Notes: generated from the letters alone by a model not told the origin. Shown: positions 15,739-24,786, counted from the first letter of the stretch. The stretch is 64,000 nucleotides of DNA from UBA5794 sp964196275 (GCA_964196275.1 CAXMSN010000067.1:1-64000); one strand, 5' to 3'. Translations and numbers: made by a program.

Positions 15739-16926
15739 TTATGTCACGCCTGTGACGGCATGGAGGTGCCAGGTGCCTGGTACGCCTTTCAGATCGTGAG
15801 CACCCTGATCCGTGAAGTCGATACCTGCTCCGATCACAGACTCCATGACGGTTCGGGTCACAAGGATCTCATCAGCATTGGCGGCCTCGGCAACACGAGC
15901 CCCTATGTGCACGGCGATACCGCCGAGGTCGTCGCCCAGAATCTCGACCTCCCCTGAGTGCACGCCGATGCGCACGTGCAGGCCGATGTCGGCCGTCTCC
16001 TTGCGGATCGCCGCCGCGCATCGGATGGCACGCGTCGGGCCGTCGAAGCTCGAGAGAAAGCCGTCCCCGGTCTGCTTGATCTCACGCCCTCCGAAGTGGC
16101 GGATCTGTGCTCTTGTGATCTCGTTGTGACGCTCGAGCAGTGATCTCCACTCCGTATCGCCTCTCTGCGAGGCCTGGCGGGTCGAATCGACGATGTCGGT
16201 GAACATCACGGTCGACAGGATGCGATCCGGTGACGGTATCGCCTTGCCCTTCTCGAGAAGCGCGGAGCGATAGTCCGTGAGGTACTGCTGCGAATTGGCG
16301 AGGTAGTCATGGTCAAGTCTGTTGCGGAACATGGAGACACGGAAGACCTCGGCCCAGTCGGACACCGGCATCACATAGTCATCCACTGCCTGGAAGTAGA
16401 GCGGCCAACGTTTCACATGATCTTCCGACCGGAAGAGGTTCATGCGGCTTCAGTTGAATGCCCCCGAGCCTGCCCTGGACCGGGCGAATGGCGACGGCAT
16501 GTAACCAACTGCCGTCTCCGGACTGATCTCGAGTATCTCGTCGTCGAGCATTCGGATTCGAACCGTGTCGCCACAGTCCACGCATCGGGTCTCGACGACT
16601 ACTTCTTGGCCCGGAAAGAGCCAGCGCACGGCCAGCGATTCCATGCCTCACTGGCCGTACCATCCCGGCACGCCATCAACGCTTATCAGATGGTGGGTAG
16701 GAACGTTGCTGAAGGGTGCCCACGACTCGATGAAGTCGGTGTCCCTCGACAGCCAATACCCAGCGATCGGTGCGGCGTTCGCAGCCTCGGTCTGAAGAAC
16801 ACGGGCCTCCTCCATCCCGATCCCGAGTTCGTCAGCCAACTCGGTGTAATGCGGAGCCCGCCCCGACGACACGAAGTGCTCGAGAATGGTCGTGAAGCCT
16901 CGTTGCACCAGATCCTGATCAGCCAT
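15739..16926 (-). CDS. MerB-like organometal lyase with two selenocysteines, fused to class III cyclase
   Basis: Reading UGA as Sec at codons 93 (16648-16650) and 159 (16450-16452) gives one 395-residue protein in a single frame. Residues 1-160 match MerB: a winged-helix start, APFSNVPTHHLISVDG, then WYGQ-U-GMESLAV and GAFN-U-SRMNLFRS. These align with MerB Cys96 and Cys159, the two residues that split C-Hg bonds; Glu96 occupies the place of MerB Asp99. Residues from about 235 form a complete nucleotide cyclase: FTDIVDST (first metal Asp), KQTGDGF (second Asp), RIGVHSGEV and GDDLGGIAVHIGAR. GGGAGGG precedes the ATG. A normal caller would keep only the cyclase from 16443. Sec-containing MerB-like lyases (SaoL) have, as I recall, been named before; the cyclase fusion is the unusual part. 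Substrate and whether cAMP or cGMP is made are unknown. Confidence 0.85.
16416..16444 (-). promoter_or_regulatory. SECIS-like hairpin after the second UGA
   Basis: In the mRNA sense, CATGA-[ACC]-TCTTCC-GGTC-GGAAGA-TCATG forms an 11-bp stem with a 3-nt bulge on the 5' side and a four-base loop starting with GG. The apical loop begins 19 nt after the UGA. A 5' bulge, a short loop with an early G, and this distance are the features of bacterial SECIS elements read by SelB. Confidence 0.6.
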
Positions 16927-16999
16927 GTAGCCCTCCCGACACGGTGTCCACCGGAGTCGAGACTACTCGCCGCCAGGCTGTCACGAGGCGTCGGAGGCT

Positions 17000-17056
17000 G
17001 CGATTCGATCTGGCAGAAGCCGTGGTTGCAGTAGCCGTTCGGGTTGTTCGCTAGTA
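17000..17056 (-). pseudogene. Duplicated 3' end of msrA
   Basis: The minus strand reads VLANNPNGYCNHGFCQIES, nearly identical to the MsrA C terminus LAKNPNGYCNHGFCQIEY. A 40-bp stretch (17003-17042) is identical to 18076-18115 inside msrA and in the same orientation. No start or upstream MsrA domain is present, so this is a fragment, not a gene. Confidence 0.8.
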
Positions 17057-17165
17057 CGGATTCCTTCTGCGCACATGTGCCGCGATGCGTGGCGCCGCGC
17101 GATCGGAGCGTGTACGTTTGCGAATAGGCGCCGCTCGGCGCGGTAACTGTTGAGAGAGGATCAAT

Positions 17166-17981
17166 GTGGCCAAGGACATCTGGCAGCAGTTGGAGAGCGC
17201 CGAGGATTCGACGATCGATCGAATCGTTGAGCGGCTTGAGATGCGTGGTCGCGACGATACGTTCATCGCGCTGATTGAGCGCTACCTCGACCTGATCGAC
17301 ATTGACTCAATTGGCATCGTGTTGGAGTTGGGCTGCGGGACTGGGGTCGTGTCGCGGGCAATCGCCGCGAGACCAAATTTTGCCGGTTCGGTTGTCGGCT
17401 CCGACTACAGCGCCCAACTCGTTGAGGCTGCCCAGCGACTCGCCCGAGCTGAAGGTGTCGGAGACATCGTCCGGTTCGAGGTAGAAGATGCACAGGCGAC
17501 CCGGCAACCCAACAACACATACGACGCCGTGATACTGCACACGGTGGTCAGTCACCTGCCTGAGCCGGCCTCAGCTGTGGGCGAGGCAGCGCGAGCAGCC
17601 AAGCCGGACGGTGCCGTTGTTGTTTTCGACGGTGATTACGCGTCGCTCACGATTCACACCGGGCATCCCGATGATGAGACCGTGCTTCAGGCGATTCGGG
17701 ACGTGTCGTCCGCCAATCATCACGTCATGCGATCCATGCCAGGAATCATGAAGCAGCAGTCGCTTTCGATCAAAAGCATCGATGCCTCGGTGCTCGTCGC
17801 TGCCGGTGAATCGCCTTTCTTCGGAAGCCTTGCAAGGACATACCTGCCCCTCGCTGTGGCGTCAGGGGAACTCGATCGGGACCTAGGGCGGGATTGGATG
17901 ACTTCGTTTGAGGCATCCTCAGCCGCTGGAACTGCCTTTGCCTCCTGCAACTATCTCTCCTACATCGCTCAACACGACTAG
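17166..17981 (+). CDS. Class I SAM-dependent methyltransferase
   Basis: The 271-residue protein has the Rossmann motif I VLELGCGTGVVSRAIAAR, the acidic strand VVGSDYSAQLVEAAQ, the adenine loop VRFEVEDAQAT and motif IV DAVILHTVVSHLPEP (UbiE/Methyltransf_11 style). The substrate is unknown. GTG start with AGAGAGGA upstream. It lies alone between two copies of a 40-bp msrA sequence, oriented opposite to msrA, and contains somewhat more A/T-rich codons than its neighbours, hinting at acquisition as a small cassette. Confidence 0.85.
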   Translation: MAKDIWQQLESAEDSTIDRIVERLEMRGRDDTFIALIERYLDLIDIDSIGIVLELGCGTGVVSRAIAARPNFAGSVVGSDYSAQLVEAAQRLARAEGVGDIVRFEVEDAQATRQPNNTYDAVILHTVVSHLPEPASAVGEAARAAKPDGAVVVFDGDYASLTIHTGHPDDETVLQAIRDVSSANHHVMRSMPGIMKQQSLSIKSIDASVLVAAGESPFFGSLARTYLPLAVASGELDRDLGRDWMTSFEASSAAGTAFASCNYLSYIAQHD

Positions 17982-18055
17982 CCCGGCGCACACATCGCAG
18001 GCATTCTGAACAGTCCCAGGCATCGACGAACGACAGCGTTGGCCGGCAGACTCAC

Positions 18056-18673
18056 CTAGGCGTTGGTGGTCGCGTATTCGATCTGGCAGAAGCCGTGGTT
18101 GCAGTAGCCGTTCGGATTCTTGGCGAGATACTGCTGGTGATACTCATCGGCGTAGTAGAACGGGCCTGCGGACTCGATCTCCGTTGCGATGGATCCGAAA
18201 CCTGCTTCCGAAAGACCCGCGCCGTACATCTCCTTGGAAGCGACAGCTATGTCCCGCTGCTCCTCCTTCGTCCAGTAGATGCCTGAGCGGTATTGCGTGC
18301 CGCGGTCGTTTCCCTGACCGTTCACCTGGGTGGGATCGTGCTGCTCCCAGAAGTGCTTGAGGATCTCATCGAGAGTGACGACCGATGGGTCATAGACAAC
18401 GAGCGCGGCTTCGGTATGACCGGTTCCTCCTGAGCACACCTCCGCATAGGTGGGATTCTCTGTCTGTCCGCCCTGGTACCCGGCAGCGGTCGTGATAACC
18501 CCTGGCAAGTTCCAGAAGACTCGCTCGGAACCCCAGAAACATCCCATTCCGAATGAGATGACCTCTGAGCCCTCGGGGAACGGCGGCTTCATCGATGAGC
18601 CGTTCACGTAGTGGATTGCGCTGATCTGCTCCTCTTCAGGACGACCGGCGATTGCAGTATCTGCGGTTGGCAT
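18056..18673 (-). CDS. msrA: Peptide-methionine (S)-S-oxide reductase MsrA
   Basis: The 205-residue protein carries the catalytic GMGCFWGSERVFW (nucleophilic Cys near residue 44), GYQGGQTENPTYAEVCSGGTGHTEA, EQHDPTQVNGQGNDRGTQYRS, and the C-terminal resolving-cysteine pair in NGYCNHGFCQIEY. It reduces Met-S-sulfoxide with thioredoxin as electron donor. The nucleophile is Cys, not Sec. Its last 40 bp of conserved code are duplicated at 17003-17042. Confidence 0.95.
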   Translation of the reverse strand: MPTADTAIAGRPEEEQISAIHYVNGSSMKPPFPEGSEVISFGMGCFWGSERVFWNLPGVITTAAGYQGGQTENPTYAEVCSGGTGHTEAALVVYDPSVVTLDEILKHFWEQHDPTQVNGQGNDRGTQYRSGIYWTKEEQRDIAVASKEMYGAGLSEAGFGSIATEIESAGPFYYADEYHQQYLAKNPNGYCNHGFCQIEYATTNA

Positions 18674-18774
18674 CTTTCGTGTTCTCCTTCGAAACCTGAT
18701 GGTGAAACGCTACCCGGCCGACACGCGTTCCATCTTCTTTGTGGCAACCGCCATGACCTCGGTAGGTTGACTCT

Positions 18775-20784
18775 ATGAAAGACACCTTCGATGGCCTTCG
18801 AACCGCAGTGCGTAAACGCGGCTCCGCAGCATTCCTTCTCGCTGCGGTGGTTCTCGGTGTTCTTGTTGGCTTTGCAACTGCAGTACTCGCATGGATGATC
18901 GAAGCCGTAGAGGTCTTCACCGTGAACTTCGCCACATGGTCGACTCTGGAGCGAGCGGTGTTCCTGGTGACGATCCCGGCCGCGCTGACCATCTCATGGG
19001 CCCTCAACCGAAAGTGGGGCCCTGGCGTCTCAAGCGGCGGCGTCACCGAGACGATGGTTGGTCTGAGCCTGCACGGAGGCTATCTGCCGACGAGAGTGGT
19101 GCCGGCCAAGCTGCTCGCCACGGCAGTAACTCTCGGCGCCGGAGGCTCCGGTGGCCGTGAGGGCCCGATCGCTCTCATTGGTGCAACGATCGGCTCTTCG
19201 CTTGCCAGGTACACGAACTTCGATCACGACAAGATCAGAAGCCTGGTGGCTGCAGGCGCCGGAGCAGGTATCGGGGCGAGCTTCAACGCACCGATAGCTG
19301 GCATGTTGTTCGCGATGGAGGTGATCCTCGGTTCCTTTGCGATTCGGCACCTCAACGCAGTCGTCATCGCATCGGTGGGAGCCGCCGTCACGAGCCACAT
19401 CCTCCTCGGAGACGAACAGTTCCTGACGGCGCCAGCGCACGCACTTGGAGCACCGAGTGAGCTCGTCCTCTACGTCGGGCTCGCCGGTATCGCCGTCGCT
19501 TTCGGCCTCCTGTACTTGAGGGCGCTCGATCTCGGTGCGCGTTACCGTCTTCCGGCGGCGTTCCCAGGCTGGATGTTCCCTGTCGTGGCTGGCCTCATCG
19601 TTGGTGCGATCGGGTTGGTCGCACCAAATTCGCTCGGCACGGGTCACAGGTACCTGTCAGAACTCCTCGCCCTCGAGGACAGTGGCGGATTCGTCTGGTA
19701 CGCCCTCGGTGCACTGGCCCTGGCGAAGATCGTCACCTCCGTGTTCACGAGGTCCGGTGGCGGCTCGGCCGGCACGTTCATGCCGAGCCTGTTCATAGGT
19801 GGCGCGGTCGGCGCCGGCTTTGCGATCTTGATCGACCCAATCTGGACTGGAACCACCCTGAAGCCTGGTGCGTTTGCGATCGTCGGGATGGCGGCTGTGT
19901 TCGCAACCATCGCCAGAGCACCCATGACGTCGGTCATCATCATGTTCGAGCTCACAGGCAACTACGAACTCGTCCTGCCACTCATGCTCGCCGCTGCTCT
20001 GGCCACCTACGCCGGCGAGCGAATCCATCCGGCAAACGCATACACGATCCCGCTCAAGCGCAAAGGCATAACCCTGCCGAAGAGCGAGGACATCGACCTT
20101 CTCGACACCGTGTTCGTGAGCACGGTGATGCAGCCGCTCGACGGTGCTCTTCACCCATGGACAACGCTCGCCGAGGCGGCAGAGTTGTTCGACAGTTCCA
20201 CTCACCATGGAGCAGCGGTGCTGAGCGACCGCGACCATCTGGTCGGAATACTGACACTTGCCGATATCGCGCGCGCTGGAGGGCCGTCACTTTCAGTGAC
20301 CGTCTCCGAGGCTATGTCCGGTGATGTGATCACGGTGACCCCTGATGTCCCGGTCTCGATCGCGCTGACGCGAATGGCGTCTCTCGGCGTCGGAAGGCTT
20401 CCGGTCGTCTCCGAATCGGACCCGAGGCACGTCGTCGGGATGTTCCGACGCGAATCTGTCGTCAAGGCCTATGAGTCTGCGTTGTCCATGTCCAAGGGCA
20501 GGGAGCTGTACAGGGAACGGAAGCGGATTCGCACCCAGCCGGGAGCCGACTTCTTCGAAGCCACCGTTCGTGAAGGGTCCCCGATCGCGAACGCGTTGGT
20601 ATCGGAAATCGCCTGGCCTGAGCACAGCGTGCTTGTGTCCATCCGCAGAGGAACCAACGTGCTCGTGCCTCACGGCAAGACATCGATTCGCGTCGGAGAC
20701 GTGATCACCTCGTTCGGCAGCCCGACGGCGAACCGCGGCTTCTCGAAGCTGACAGAGCCCGGGCCGAGCGGCGATCTGGAGTAG
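18775..20784 (+). CDS. ClC-type chloride channel/transporter with CBS and TrkA-C domains
   Basis: The 669-residue membrane protein has about ten ClC helices. The filter motifs include GGSGGREGPIALIG (gating Glu) and GGGSAGTFMPSLFIGG (GxFxP). A CBS pair follows (residues about 445-565: VMQPLDGALHPWTTLAEAAELF and SEAMSGDVITVTPDVPVSIAL), then a RCK/TrkA-C-like C terminus (IANALVSEIAWPEHSVLVSIRRG). It moves chloride, possibly in exchange for protons, with nucleotide control through CBS. It is divergent from msrA with a 101-bp shared promoter gap. Confidence 0.9.
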   Translation: MKDTFDGLRTAVRKRGSAAFLLAAVVLGVLVGFATAVLAWMIEAVEVFTVNFATWSTLERAVFLVTIPAALTISWALNRKWGPGVSSGGVTETMVGLSLHGGYLPTRVVPAKLLATAVTLGAGGSGGREGPIALIGATIGSSLARYTNFDHDKIRSLVAAGAGAGIGASFNAPIAGMLFAMEVILGSFAIRHLNAVVIASVGAAVTSHILLGDEQFLTAPAHALGAPSELVLYVGLAGIAVAFGLLYLRALDLGARYRLPAAFPGWMFPVVAGLIVGAIGLVAPNSLGTGHRYLSELLALEDSGGFVWYALGALALAKIVTSVFTRSGGGSAGTFMPSLFIGGAVGAGFAILIDPIWTGTTLKPGAFAIVGMAAVFATIARAPMTSVIIMFELTGNYELVLPLMLAAALATYAGERIHPANAYTIPLKRKGITLPKSEDIDLLDTVFVSTVMQPLDGALHPWTTLAEAAELFDSSTHHGAAVLSDRDHLVGILTLADIARAGGPSLSVTVSEAMSGDVITVTPDVPVSIALTRMASLGVGRLPVVSESDPRHVVGMFRRESVVKAYESALSMSKGRELYRERKRIRTQPGADFFEATVREGSPIANALVSEIAWPEHSVLVSIRRGTNVLVPHGKTSIRVGDVITSFGSPTANRGFSKLTEPGPSGDLE

Positions 20785-20829
20785 CCAGATGCTTCGGAAC
20801 CAGCGCAAGAGTCGGTACATTTCTCAGTC

Positions 20830-22266
20830 ATGACCGCATCTCACCGGATCACACCGGTCATCCTCTCTGGCGGAATCGGCGCAAGGCTCTGGCCAGCGTC
20901 ACGACGGCTGCAGCCGAAGCAGCTCCTGCCGCTCGTCGACGACCGCACGATGCTGAGAGCGACGATCGACAGGGTTGCCGCGCTCGACTCTGTCACACAG
21001 CCGATCGTTGTCACGAACGGTCTCCACGCGGCGGCGATTCAGAATGAGCTCGCGAGCGCATCCCAGGCCGAGGCGACGCTGATCCTCGAGCCCATCGGCC
21101 GCAACACGGCGCCCGCGATCGCTGTCGCTGCTCTCGAAGCAATGGGACAAAAGGACGACCCTCTGTTGCTTGTCCTCCCGTCCGATCACACGATCGCGAA
21201 CGAGGAAGCCTTCGCCTCCGCGGTCCGATATGCCGCAGAGGCAGCAGAATCAGGATTCCTGGTGACCTTTGGAATCTCCCCTGAGAGGCCCGAGACCGGA
21301 TACGGCTACATCAGGCTTGGAGCACCGATCACGGAACACGTAATGCGCATCGATGAGTTCAAAGAGAAGCCAGATGCAGAGACCGCTGCCGCGTACCTTG
21401 GGTCCGGGGACTACCTGTGGAACTCGGGGATGTTCCTGTTCAAGGCGTCGACGTACTTGAACGAACTCGGGGCGCACGATCCGGCCATGGCCGACCTCGC
21501 GAGGCAGGCATGGGAAGGCGCAAAGCGCCAGGGACAGCAGATCCTGCTCGACTCCGACTCGTTCGGTCGGATCAAAGGGTCGTCCATCGACTACGCCGTG
21601 ATGGAACGCACCACGATGGCAGCTGTGGTCCCCACTGATCCAGCGTGGAACGATGTCGGTTCTTGGGCATCACTCTGGGACATCGCAGAACGGGATGAGG
21701 ATGGGAACGCCATGACCGGAGACGTGCTGGCCGTAGACGTTCACGACTCCTACGTGAGAGCGGGAGACCGCCTCGTGGCGGTCGTCGGAATCGAAGACGC
21801 CATTGTCGTCGACACCCCCGATGCCGTGCTCGTGACCTCCCGAGACAGGGCTCAGGATGTGAAGCAGATCGTGGATCGCCTCGCGTCTGAACATCGGCAG
21901 GAACTCGAAACCGATGGCACCGAACTGAGGGGCTGGGGTGGCTTTCGAACGCTGACCTCAGGCCCCGGCTACAGAGTCCTACATGTTTGGCTTGACCCGG
22001 GGCAGAAAACGTCGATACAAGTACACGATGAGAGAAGTGAGCACTGGCAGGTGCTTCGCGGTGTCGCTCGGGTGACCGTAGACAGCGCGACCATGGACGT
22101 TCCGCAGATGGAGTCTGTGTACATTCCGCCAGGGAAGTCTCACATGCTTGAAAACGAAGGAAACGAAGTGTTGGAGGTGATCGAAGTGGACGTTGACGTG
22201 CAGATGAACGAGGGCACCATCGCCCGATTCTTGGAGGACCATGGGATCGGGGGGGACGACCGATGA
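20830..22266 (+). CDS. manC: Mannose-1-phosphate guanylyltransferase, bifunctional ManC/AlgA type
   Basis: The 478-residue protein opens with ILSGGIGARLWPASRRLQPKQLLPL, the nucleotidyltransferase loop with its Arg and Lys. VLPSDHTIANEEAF (metal Asp), FKEKPDAETA and GDYLWNSGMFLFK follow. A C-terminal cupin (GPGYRVLHVWLDPGQKTSIQVH onward, residues about 375-478) is the type II mannose-6-phosphate isomerase-like domain. It makes GDP-mannose for cell-surface glycans. Its TGA overlaps the next start (ATGA). Confidence 0.9.
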   Translation: MTASHRITPVILSGGIGARLWPASRRLQPKQLLPLVDDRTMLRATIDRVAALDSVTQPIVVTNGLHAAAIQNELASASQAEATLILEPIGRNTAPAIAVAALEAMGQKDDPLLLVLPSDHTIANEEAFASAVRYAAEAAESGFLVTFGISPERPETGYGYIRLGAPITEHVMRIDEFKEKPDAETAAAYLGSGDYLWNSGMFLFKASTYLNELGAHDPAMADLARQAWEGAKRQGQQILLDSDSFGRIKGSSIDYAVMERTTMAAVVPTDPAWNDVGSWASLWDIAERDEDGNAMTGDVLAVDVHDSYVRAGDRLVAVVGIEDAIVVDTPDAVLVTSRDRAQDVKQIVDRLASEHRQELETDGTELRGWGGFRTLTSGPGYRVLHVWLDPGQKTSIQVHDERSEHWQVLRGVARVTVDSATMDVPQMESVYIPPGKSHMLENEGNEVLEVIEVDVDVQMNEGTIARFLEDHGIGGDDR

Positions 22267-22709
22267 CCCCGCTGATCATCTTTGTGGCTGTCGTGGCGTT
22301 GATCGTGTGGGGCGTCATCGCGTCGAAACGCACATCCGAGAGCAAGAAGGAAGCGATGGCCGACCTCAAGCTTCAGCAGGAACAGATCGAACCCTTCGAC
22401 ATCCACTCTCTTGTCACCGACGAGATCGCGGACCTCGAACTTCGCTCGATACCCGGGGCGACAGGCATCCCAGCGTCTGTTCTGCTCAAGACATGGAAAG
22501 ACAACATCGAGACAGCCAACGGTTGCCCCTCGCGTGATCTCCTGAGCTTCGTGGTCACGCCCGGCCTCGATCCGTCGGAGGCACTCGACTCGGATGTAAC
22601 GCTCGTTTGCGACGCCGACACGATCGCCGCTCAAGACGCACCAGCCGAGGACCAGCCAGCCAAGGAAACTGAGACACAGGAAGTCCCCGACGATCACGAC
22701 TCGAAGTAG
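22263..22709 (+). CDS. Small single-pass membrane protein, unknown
   Basis: The 148-residue protein has one N-terminal transmembrane helix (LIIFVAVVALIVWGVIA), a central region with a Cys in NIETANGCPSRDLLSFVVTPG, and an acidic C-terminal tail (AEDQPAKETETQEVPDD). I recognise no family. It is translationally coupled to the GDP-mannose gene, 4-bp overlap, so an envelope role is possible. Confidence 0.7.
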   Translation: MTPLIIFVAVVALIVWGVIASKRTSESKKEAMADLKLQQEQIEPFDIHSLVTDEIADLELRSIPGATGIPASVLLKTWKDNIETANGCPSRDLLSFVVTPGLDPSEALDSDVTLVCDADTIAAQDAPAEDQPAKETETQEVPDDHDSK

Positions 22710-22712
22710 TCG

Positions 22713-23258
22713 ATGACATCGCGGACGATCGCCGTCTTTGGCGCGTCAAAAACTCAGCCAGGTGAGGCGTACTACGAGGAAGCCCGCCTGTGTGGCCGTC
22801 TGCTCGCCGGAAGTGGCTACCGCGTCGCGACCGGCGGATATGCCGGGACCATGGAGGCGGTTTCGATGGGTGCCAGGGAGGCGCAGGGCGAGGTTCTCGG
22901 CGTGACCGCGCCGACCGTATTCCTCGACCGCTCGATTGCAAATCCTTATCTGACCGACGAGCAGCCAGAGACGAGCCTCACGTCACGGATCGGGTCGCTC
23001 GTTGAGCACACGGACGGGGCCATTGCTCTTTGGGGGAGCCTCGGAACCGCTGCTGAGCTTGTCGTTGCGTGGAACGTCTCGTACGTCTCACAGTTCTCGA
23101 CCGTGAGACGCAAACCCCTCATCGCCGTTGGGGAGCCATGGGCGAGCCTGATCCCCCACCTCGAGTCGACCCTCGACACAGAAGCTGGCCTTGTGACACT
23201 CGCTGACGACGTCCAGATCGCCGTCGAACTGCTCAACACAACGCTGACTCAGGGGTAG
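22713..23258 (+). CDS. LOG-family (lysine decarboxylase-like fold) protein
   Basis: The 181-residue protein has a Rossmann-like start (TIAVFGASKTQPGEAYYEEARLCGRLLAGSGYRVATGGYAGTMEAVSMGA) and the GS-L-GTAAEL loop corresponding to PGGxGTxxE of LOG enzymes. Family members act as nucleotide 5'-monophosphate phosphoribohydrolases. The PGG of the motif is WGS here, so catalytic identity is uncertain. It follows the upstream small membrane-protein gene by 3 bp. Confidence 0.78.
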   Translation: MTSRTIAVFGASKTQPGEAYYEEARLCGRLLAGSGYRVATGGYAGTMEAVSMGAREAQGEVLGVTAPTVFLDRSIANPYLTDEQPETSLTSRIGSLVEHTDGAIALWGSLGTAAELVVAWNVSYVSQFSTVRRKPLIAVGEPWASLIPHLESTLDTEAGLVTLADDVQIAVELLNTTLTQG

Positions 23259-23262
23259 CGCT

Positions 23263-24105
23263 CTACTCGGCTAGAGATTCCTCGGAATCTGGCCGTCTCC
23301 CCCATTCGGAGACGACGATTCCAACCATGATGACCGCGATACCGGCGGCAGCCACCAGCCGTGACTGTGACCTCAGGGACACCGCCAAGGCGTCGTAGAG
23401 ATTGCCTATCAAGATCTCCACCTGCGGATCATCCGCGATCCCGATGCTCAGATTCCTCCCACCAGGCACGAGCCATGATGTCGAGAGCGCAGCGAGCGTC
23501 ACCGCCGACCCGACCATGACGAGCGAGAACCGCCGCGGACGACTCAGGGACACGATCAGGAAGACCAGAGCGAGGGCGACGATGGCCGCCGCGATCGTGG
23601 TGAAGCGGGCAACCGCGACATAGGGAGATGCGTCTGGGAGTTCGTCTGCATCGATGATGGCGACCGAGTCGAAGAAGTCCGTGGGGATCAGCGCATCGAG
23701 TTCCGGGGCGATCACTCGAAGCGGAGCACGCACGAGATCCTCGATCGAGGTCAGATCGCTCTGAATCGCCCCGTCGTCGCCGTCGATGATCGTTGCATGA
23801 AGAAGCACGCCCACGTTCGTGAGCACGACCTCGAACTCCGGGGTCTCAAGGATCGCTGCGAACAGCTCGATGAGCGGATCCTCAAGCAGCAGAACGACAG
23901 GCCTATCGACTGCGAGTTCGTCCACGATGATCTCGGCAACCGCGATACGAGATGACTCCGTCCGCAGGGAAGAGACGGTCGTCTCGACGAACGTCTCGGT
24001 GTCGACGATGTTCCGGTTCACCCAGATGCCCATGTTGACCACGTACAGCATCAGCGCCAGCAGCAACGTTGCGAACACGATGGTCAACCGCCGCATGATG
24101 GCCAC
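23263..24105 (-). CDS. Multi-pass membrane protein, unknown family
   Basis: The 280-residue protein has one N-terminal helix (LTIVFATLLLALMLYVVNMGIWV), an external domain of about 150 residues (TETFVETTVSSLRTESSRIAV onward) and three C-terminal helices ending in SEWGRRPDSEESLAE. The layout resembles Acidimicrobiia/actinobacterial envelope proteins of unknown role. GTG at 24105 has AGGAGA four bases upstream; an ATG at 24096 is the alternative. The open frame upstream is Gly/Cys-rich antisense noise. Confidence 0.7.
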   Translation of the reverse strand: MAIMRRLTIVFATLLLALMLYVVNMGIWVNRNIVDTETFVETTVSSLRTESSRIAVAEIIVDELAVDRPVVLLLEDPLIELFAAILETPEFEVVLTNVGVLLHATIIDGDDGAIQSDLTSIEDLVRAPLRVIAPELDALIPTDFFDSVAIIDADELPDASPYVAVARFTTIAAAIVALALVFLIVSLSRPRRFSLVMVGSAVTLAALSTSWLVPGGRNLSIGIADDPQVEILIGNLYDALAVSLRSQSRLVAAAGIAVIMVGIVVSEWGRRPDSEESLAE

Positions 24106-24228
24106 GGACTCTCCTTGATCGAATCCGAGACTACCGCCCGCTCGACACCGGTCTTCAGACCGAGTTCGGGAAATCATCCCGTACGTTGGGCTTGTACCTC
24201 GTGGCGCGGTCCGTATCTTGAAATCAAG

Positions 24229-24786
24229 ATGCATGGCACCGTGCGCGTCGCTCTCCTCTTGTTCCTGCTGGCAGGAACCGGCTGCACCACGACCGAAACC
24301 ACCCCCGCAACGACACCCACCAGCATCGCTCCGGTGACGACGGCTGTGCCCGGCACGGTCGTCACCACGACAACATCGACCACGGTCACCACGACCACTG
24401 CCACCACAACAACAGTTGACCGACTCACAGAGATCGCAGCGATCTTCGAGGACCTCGAGAGACGCCGGCTCCAAGCCATCTTCGACCAGGACGAAGAGGC
24501 GTTCCGTGCCGTCCACGCCAACAAGGAATACCTAGAGGAGAGTCTCGTCGTGCTCGATCTGGCTCAAGTGTCCGATCCGAGTGGCAACTTCCGACAAGTA
24601 GCAATCGCGCTTATAGCCGACGAGGAGGACTGTGTCGCCGCGACTTTGCAACGCGACTACGAGGGGGTGCTCGCTACCGGAGCCGAGACCTCAAAGACCT
24701 ATGTCGCATCCCTCGTGAACGGTGTGTGGGGTCTCGCGTGGGTCGGAGAGGGGTGGGCATGCGACGGGCCGCATCCGCTGTCTTAG
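24229..24786 (+). CDS. Thr-rich lipoprotein
   Basis: The 185-residue protein has a signal peptide ending in the lipobox LAGTGC, followed by about 45 residues of Thr-rich spacer (TTTTSTTVTTTTATTTT). A small alpha/beta domain with two Cys (EEDCVAAT, GWACDGP) then resembles SnoaL/NTF2-like folds. It should be anchored on the outer face of the membrane. The function is unknown. Divergent from the multi-pass membrane protein gene. Confidence 0.75.
   Translation: MHGTVRVALLLFLLAGTGCTTTETTPATTPTSIAPVTTAVPGTVVTTTTSTTVTTTTATTTTVDRLTEIAAIFEDLERRRLQAIFDQDEEAFRAVHANKEYLEESLVVLDLAQVSDPSGNFRQVAIALIADEEDCVAATLQRDYEGVLATGAETSKTYVASLVNGVWGLAWVGEGWACDGPHPLS

Noticed and set aside
16626..16646. GCATGG-N9-CCGTGC hairpin next to the first UGA of the MerB-like gene as a SECIS
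   Set aside because: Its loop begins only 9 nt after the UGA and starts with AA, outside bacterial SECIS rules. The 4-bp GGCC/GGCU stem further on is only a weak alternative.
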